A stretch of DNA of 64,000 bases from Trichoderma breve (Eukaryota; Ascomycota; Sordariomycetes; Hypocreales; Hypocreaceae). This document shows, one piece after another, positions 60,872 through 64,000 of the stretch. Where the stretch lies: the NCBI RefSeq assembly GCF_028502605.1, contig NC_079236.1, forward strand, positions 1,736,001 to 1,800,000. The letters run 5' to 3'. The first letter of the stretch is position 1. Every line of letters begins with the position of its first letter. The notes under the pieces are model-generated. The model searched no databases, was not told the origin of the DNA, and was given only the letters and a program-made list of their open reading frames with translations. A program made the position numbers and the translations under genes.

Positions 60872-61365
60872 CTTGGAAAGAGGATGTGCTGTACAGAGGA
60901 ATGATCGATCCAAGAGAGAGCTGGGAAGAGCGATGACAATAAATAAATGTCTATATGACTCTATGTAGACAGGCTAAATGGGTTAATTCAAGAGGTTGAC
61001 TCATAAGGATGCATCTCGCATGTAATAATGCAGGGTAAGAAAATGGCAGAGGGGCACAATTTGCCCCTCCGTTATCGAGTTCTGCCATGACTCTTTCACC
61101 TTTATCAGCGGCAAGCTTTCACCGCCCAGCGCTATTCTCCATTCGCAGCGCTTCTGGCAGCTAGCCGCAGTGGACTTCCCAGCAGGATGGACGCTAGAGC
61201 CGCTAATGATGACAGTTCCAGTTACCTGCAGCGCTCTGGCTCCAGCAAAGAACCTTGAACCTTGAATTTTGAGTCTCGACGCGACACAGCCATCAAGCTC
61301 CATCCTCGAACTGCCATTGTATCGTATCGCCGCAGACAACACTTGAGAAATACGCAACAACGAAA
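60872..61365. promoter_or_regulatory. Divergent CDC123 / CWC21 promoter
   Basis: 494 bases separate the two start codons, which read in opposite directions. It must contain both promoters and leaders. No TATA box is obvious, and no ATG occurs on the plus strand in the last 150 bases before CWC21. Confidence 0.55.
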
Positions 61366-61921
61366 ATGTCTGATAATGTCGGTCTCTCGACGCCGCGAGG
61401 CAGTGGAACCTCGGGCTATGTCCAGCGGAACCTCGCCCAGGTCAGGCCGCGTGATTACGCCGCGCCGTATCCCAAAGATCGAGACAGCATGCGACACAAG
61501 CAGCGACAGCCAGACAAGGCAATTCTAGAGCACGATCGAAAGAGAGAGATTGAGGTCAAGGTATTTGACCTAAGAGACCAGCTTGAGGAAGAAGAGTATG
61601 CCATCTCCCTGATGAATACGCAAGTGGCAGCAATGCTAACCATGTCACAGGGTTGATGAAGAAGAGATTGACCGCCGGTGCGACGAACTACGAAAGAAGC
61701 TGCTTGCGGAGATGAATTCGAAAAACAAGGCCAATGCACCGAGGAGGGCTTTCAAGGAGCATCAAGTACACGAGATGGCCGATGCCAAGATCAAGGAGAG
61801 CGAGCGTCTGAGGAGAGCCCTGAAGATTAGCTCCGACTACGAGGAAGGAGGACACTGGAAGAAGCAAGAGGAGAGATTACAGGAATCACTGGCAAAAAAG
61901 GAAGAGGAAGAAAGGGACTGA
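61366..61921 (+). CDS. cwc21: Pre-mRNA splicing factor Cwc21
   Basis: A small spliceosome component, the yeast counterpart of human SRm300/SRRM2's N terminus, near Prp8 and Snu114 in the catalytic complex. Two exons (61366-61595, 61651-61921) flank a 55-nt intron (GTATGC, branch GCTAAC, acceptor CACAG); the product is 166 aa. The N terminus has the family's GLSTPRGSGTSGYVQRN signature and RPRDYAAPYPKD. The cwf21 domain follows: LEHDRKREIEVKVFDLRDQL, then VDEEEIDRRCDELRKKLL, with the intron in between. The rest is a charged Lys/Glu/Arg helix. The joined frame reads through the domain without a gap, which confirms the splice. The gene itself depends on splicing of a very short intron. Confidence 0.95.
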
Positions 61922-62668
61922 TTTACCCATTCAGCGCTATCCATCGCTTTTGATATGAAAAAGCGATATGCTTGGCTTTATTTGTACTACCGGTTTGGGT
62001 CTCTATGGTTGGGTGATATTGGAGTTTTGGCGTTTCCTGGTAATGCGAATCTATGGGAAGGCCTCTATTTTCAGCCATGCGGTTGATATTTGCGAGAGCG
62101 ACGACGAGATCAATATTTGAAGCAGCTTGATAATTCGGGCTGAGTAACATCGTGATGTTGAAGAAGGACTGGCTTAGGACACCAACAAGCTATTGATAGA
62201 TTTCTCGAGAAATGATGCTCAGTCAAAGTTTTGTATACACCCTCTTGGACTTTGAGTCAAGACAAGTCGTCGTATCAACTAGAAAGGTGACTTCGTGCTA
62301 TGTAATCTCCCCTCTCTTTTTGCGAGTGTGGTGGCAACCGAACCAGAGGTCACAGCACAAGGCATCTCCATAGATTCGTTATCTTGATGAATCGGTAGAC
62401 CTAGGAAACCAATGCCTTTCTCCGCTTTCACAGCATTTTTAAACCCTCCCGGGGCCTGCAAATTGTCTTGTGAAATGTCATGGAGCTTTCCCAATGCACC
62501 TTGTAAGTGACCATCTGGTGGCGGCAAACTGCCTAAACTGGTCAACTGTGGCGCACTGTGAAGCTTCAGCCACATATACTATGCCAGCGACGTAATTCCA
62601 CATGTAACAGATCATCTTCCCGTCGCAAAACCAACCACCAGTCACTGCAAACTATTCTCATAGCGATC
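61922..62668. other. Intergenic region before USE1
   Basis: About 750 bases. The first 300 are AT-rich and probably the CWC21 3' end; the rest is the USE1 promoter. No gene or repeat seen. Confidence 0.55.
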
Positions 62669-63768
62669 ATGGCGATACTTCCCAACTTACCTGCTGGGGA
62701 ATCGCCGAATCTATCTCCGGTAGAGCTTGCACAGCTCCTCTCCCGGCTAAAGCAGTCTGTGCTGCATCCGAGCCCCGAACGCGAACGAAGGCTGCGCAAC
62801 AGCGAGTTTGAGAGGACAAGGGTCGAGGCTGTGAGACTGGAACAAGGCATGGCTGGCGTTGAGTGTCGCTGACTCCTTGGCATAGAACCTTCAATATGCG
62901 CGAGCGGCGCTTACGAAGCTAGAGCAGACGTTGCCGGGACGGAGGACGGATACGCAGGGCGATCTCACGGCACAAAAGGAAACGCTGGACCTACTGTTTG
63001 ATCGGCTAGAGGATCTAAGAAAGGTATACGAATGATCATCCCAGGAAGATATAAAATAAGACTAACATAGGCTAGGTGGCCGTGGACGAAGACGACTCAT
63101 CCGAAGGCGAAGACCTCCTGGGAGACATCATACAAACGCCGAGCGAGAGCCAGGACTCTAGACGGTCGTCGAATGCGCCGGCAGGAGAAAGCTACTTTGA
63201 AAACGAAATACCAGATGCAGAACCCCCCTCACCCCCTCCACCAGCTGAATCTATACCCGAGCCCTCTGCGACGACTGCTATTGCACCCACCGAAACTACC
63301 AGCGAAACCCTCCCTACGCAAACGAGCCAAACATTGCGCGCCCGCCCCTCCGCTTCATCCCCAACTCCCTCAGCTCACAGCACAGCTCGTGCTGCTCTGT
63401 TCGCCAACCGCGCCCAACCCGCGAGTCCTCAAGCAACGACGGCTACAGCAGAAGCCATCCTAGACCAGCAGCGCGTGGAGCAAGATGCCATCTCAAACTC
63501 TATTCTCATGATGGCGAGTCAACTAAAAGAGAGCTCCAAGAGCTTTTCGGCAACCCTCGAGGAAGACAAGAATTTACTGGATGCCGCTGGGTCTAGCATG
63601 GAGAAATCGGGGCATAGCATGGAAGCAGCCCAGGGGCGGATGGGGTCTCTCAGGAGAATGACTGAGGGGAAGGGTTGGTGGGGGAGGATGATGCTGTATG
63701 CGTGGATATATGGCTTGATGGTGTCGTTGATACTGTTGGTGTTTGTGTTTCCAAAACTGAGATTCTGA
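62669..63768 (+). CDS. use1: Use1-type SNARE of the ER
   Basis: A tail-anchored Q-SNARE for Golgi-to-ER retrograde transport, working with Sec20, Ufe1 and Sec22. Three exons (62669-62830, 62886-63023, 63076-63768), with introns of 55 and 52 nt, give 330 aa. The N-terminal region is helical (SPVELAQLLSRLKQSVLHP, then NLQYARAALTKLEQTL). The middle (about 101-235) is disordered and rich in Ser, Thr, Pro and Ala. The SNARE-like coiled coil lies at about 240-295 (EQDAISNSILMMASQLKESS, LEEDKNLLDAAGSSMEKSG). A single C-terminal membrane anchor (MMLYAWIYGLMVSLILLVFVF) ends PKLRF, as in Use1 homologues. For the second acceptor, GCTAG at 63071-63075 keeps frame; the AG five bases earlier does not. Confidence 0.88.
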
Positions 63769-64000
63769 GAGGGTTGGGGTTGCTGATATGGAATAATGTA
63801 TCATGATGGGATTGGTTGTTACGATACCTGTACAGCATAGACGAAAGCGCTGACATTTCTTGATTTCGATGTAATACTAAGCGGCTAAACTAGCTTTTCA
63901 CATACTGCTTTTCTTGTTCAACAGCTTGCTTTGTGCCTGTGGCCTTTAGAAAATGGATATATAAGAATGAGATGGCTCAGCATTCCACTGATGTGAGATC
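63769..64000. other. 3' flank of USE1 to window edge
   Basis: 232 AT-rich bases; no feature seen. Confidence 0.5.

Overview
This window is nuclear DNA of a filamentous ascomycete, most likely a Sordariomycete and probably Hypocreales (Trichoderma-like). The evidence is short spliceosomal introns (50-180 nt) with GTRNGT donors and CTRAY branch points, widely spaced genes with long pyrimidine-rich leaders, a fungal PalH pH sensor, and a 353-residue group I G-alpha. The species cannot be fixed from sequence reading alone. Fifteen complete genes and one truncated gene are supported. Exon joins were worked out by hand, and every spliced frame sums to a multiple of three.

Layout. 1-598 (+) is the 3' end of a cullin-4. 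2602-4545 (+) is an uncharacterised low-complexity protein. 5460-8078 (+) is the PIF1 helicase. 9846-12175 (+) is EDC3, an mRNA-decapping scaffold. 14193-16667 (+) is PalH/Rim21. 19406-20834 (+) is a Lag1-type ceramide synthase. 23274-26487 (-) is an HMT1-type half ABC transporter. A gene desert of about 11.9 kb follows. 38420-38995 (+) is a small unknown protein. 39975-42749 (-) is CDC48 with six exons. 44155-45241 (-) is KTI12, whose first coding exon is two codons. 46194-46982 (+) is a multi-pass membrane protein. 47392-48239 (-) is a DUF1771-Smr protein ending in a CaaX-like box. A second desert of about 6.6 kb follows. 54885-56162 (+) is the G-protein alpha subunit. 57987-59261 (-) is a Cys-rich protein resembling fungal DUF3716. 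59627-60871 (-) is CDC123. 61366-61921 (+) is the splicing factor CWC21. 62669-63768 (+) is the ER SNARE USE1.

These are mostly housekeeping and signalling genes: proteolysis and segregase (cullin, Cdc48), mRNA metabolism (Edc3, Cwc21), translation (Cdc123, Kti12), sphingolipid and membrane traffic (Lag1, Use1), metal or vacuolar transport (Hmt1), and environmental sensing (PalH, G-alpha). They are not a pathway cluster. I saw no transposon, CRISPR, rRNA or convincing tRNA.

No clearly new multi-gene system is visible. The most notable signals are: (i) an octamer, TACTCGTA/TACGAGTA, strongly concentrated in the two deserts, both of which lie between divergently transcribed genes; (ii) very long ATG-free leaders upstream of the G-alpha, EDC3 and LAG1 genes, with candidate leader introns and minimal uORFs; (iii) a CaaX-like C terminus on an Smr-domain protein; (iv) a possible dual mitochondrial/nuclear start in PIF1; and (v) several conserved-looking proteins of unknown function.
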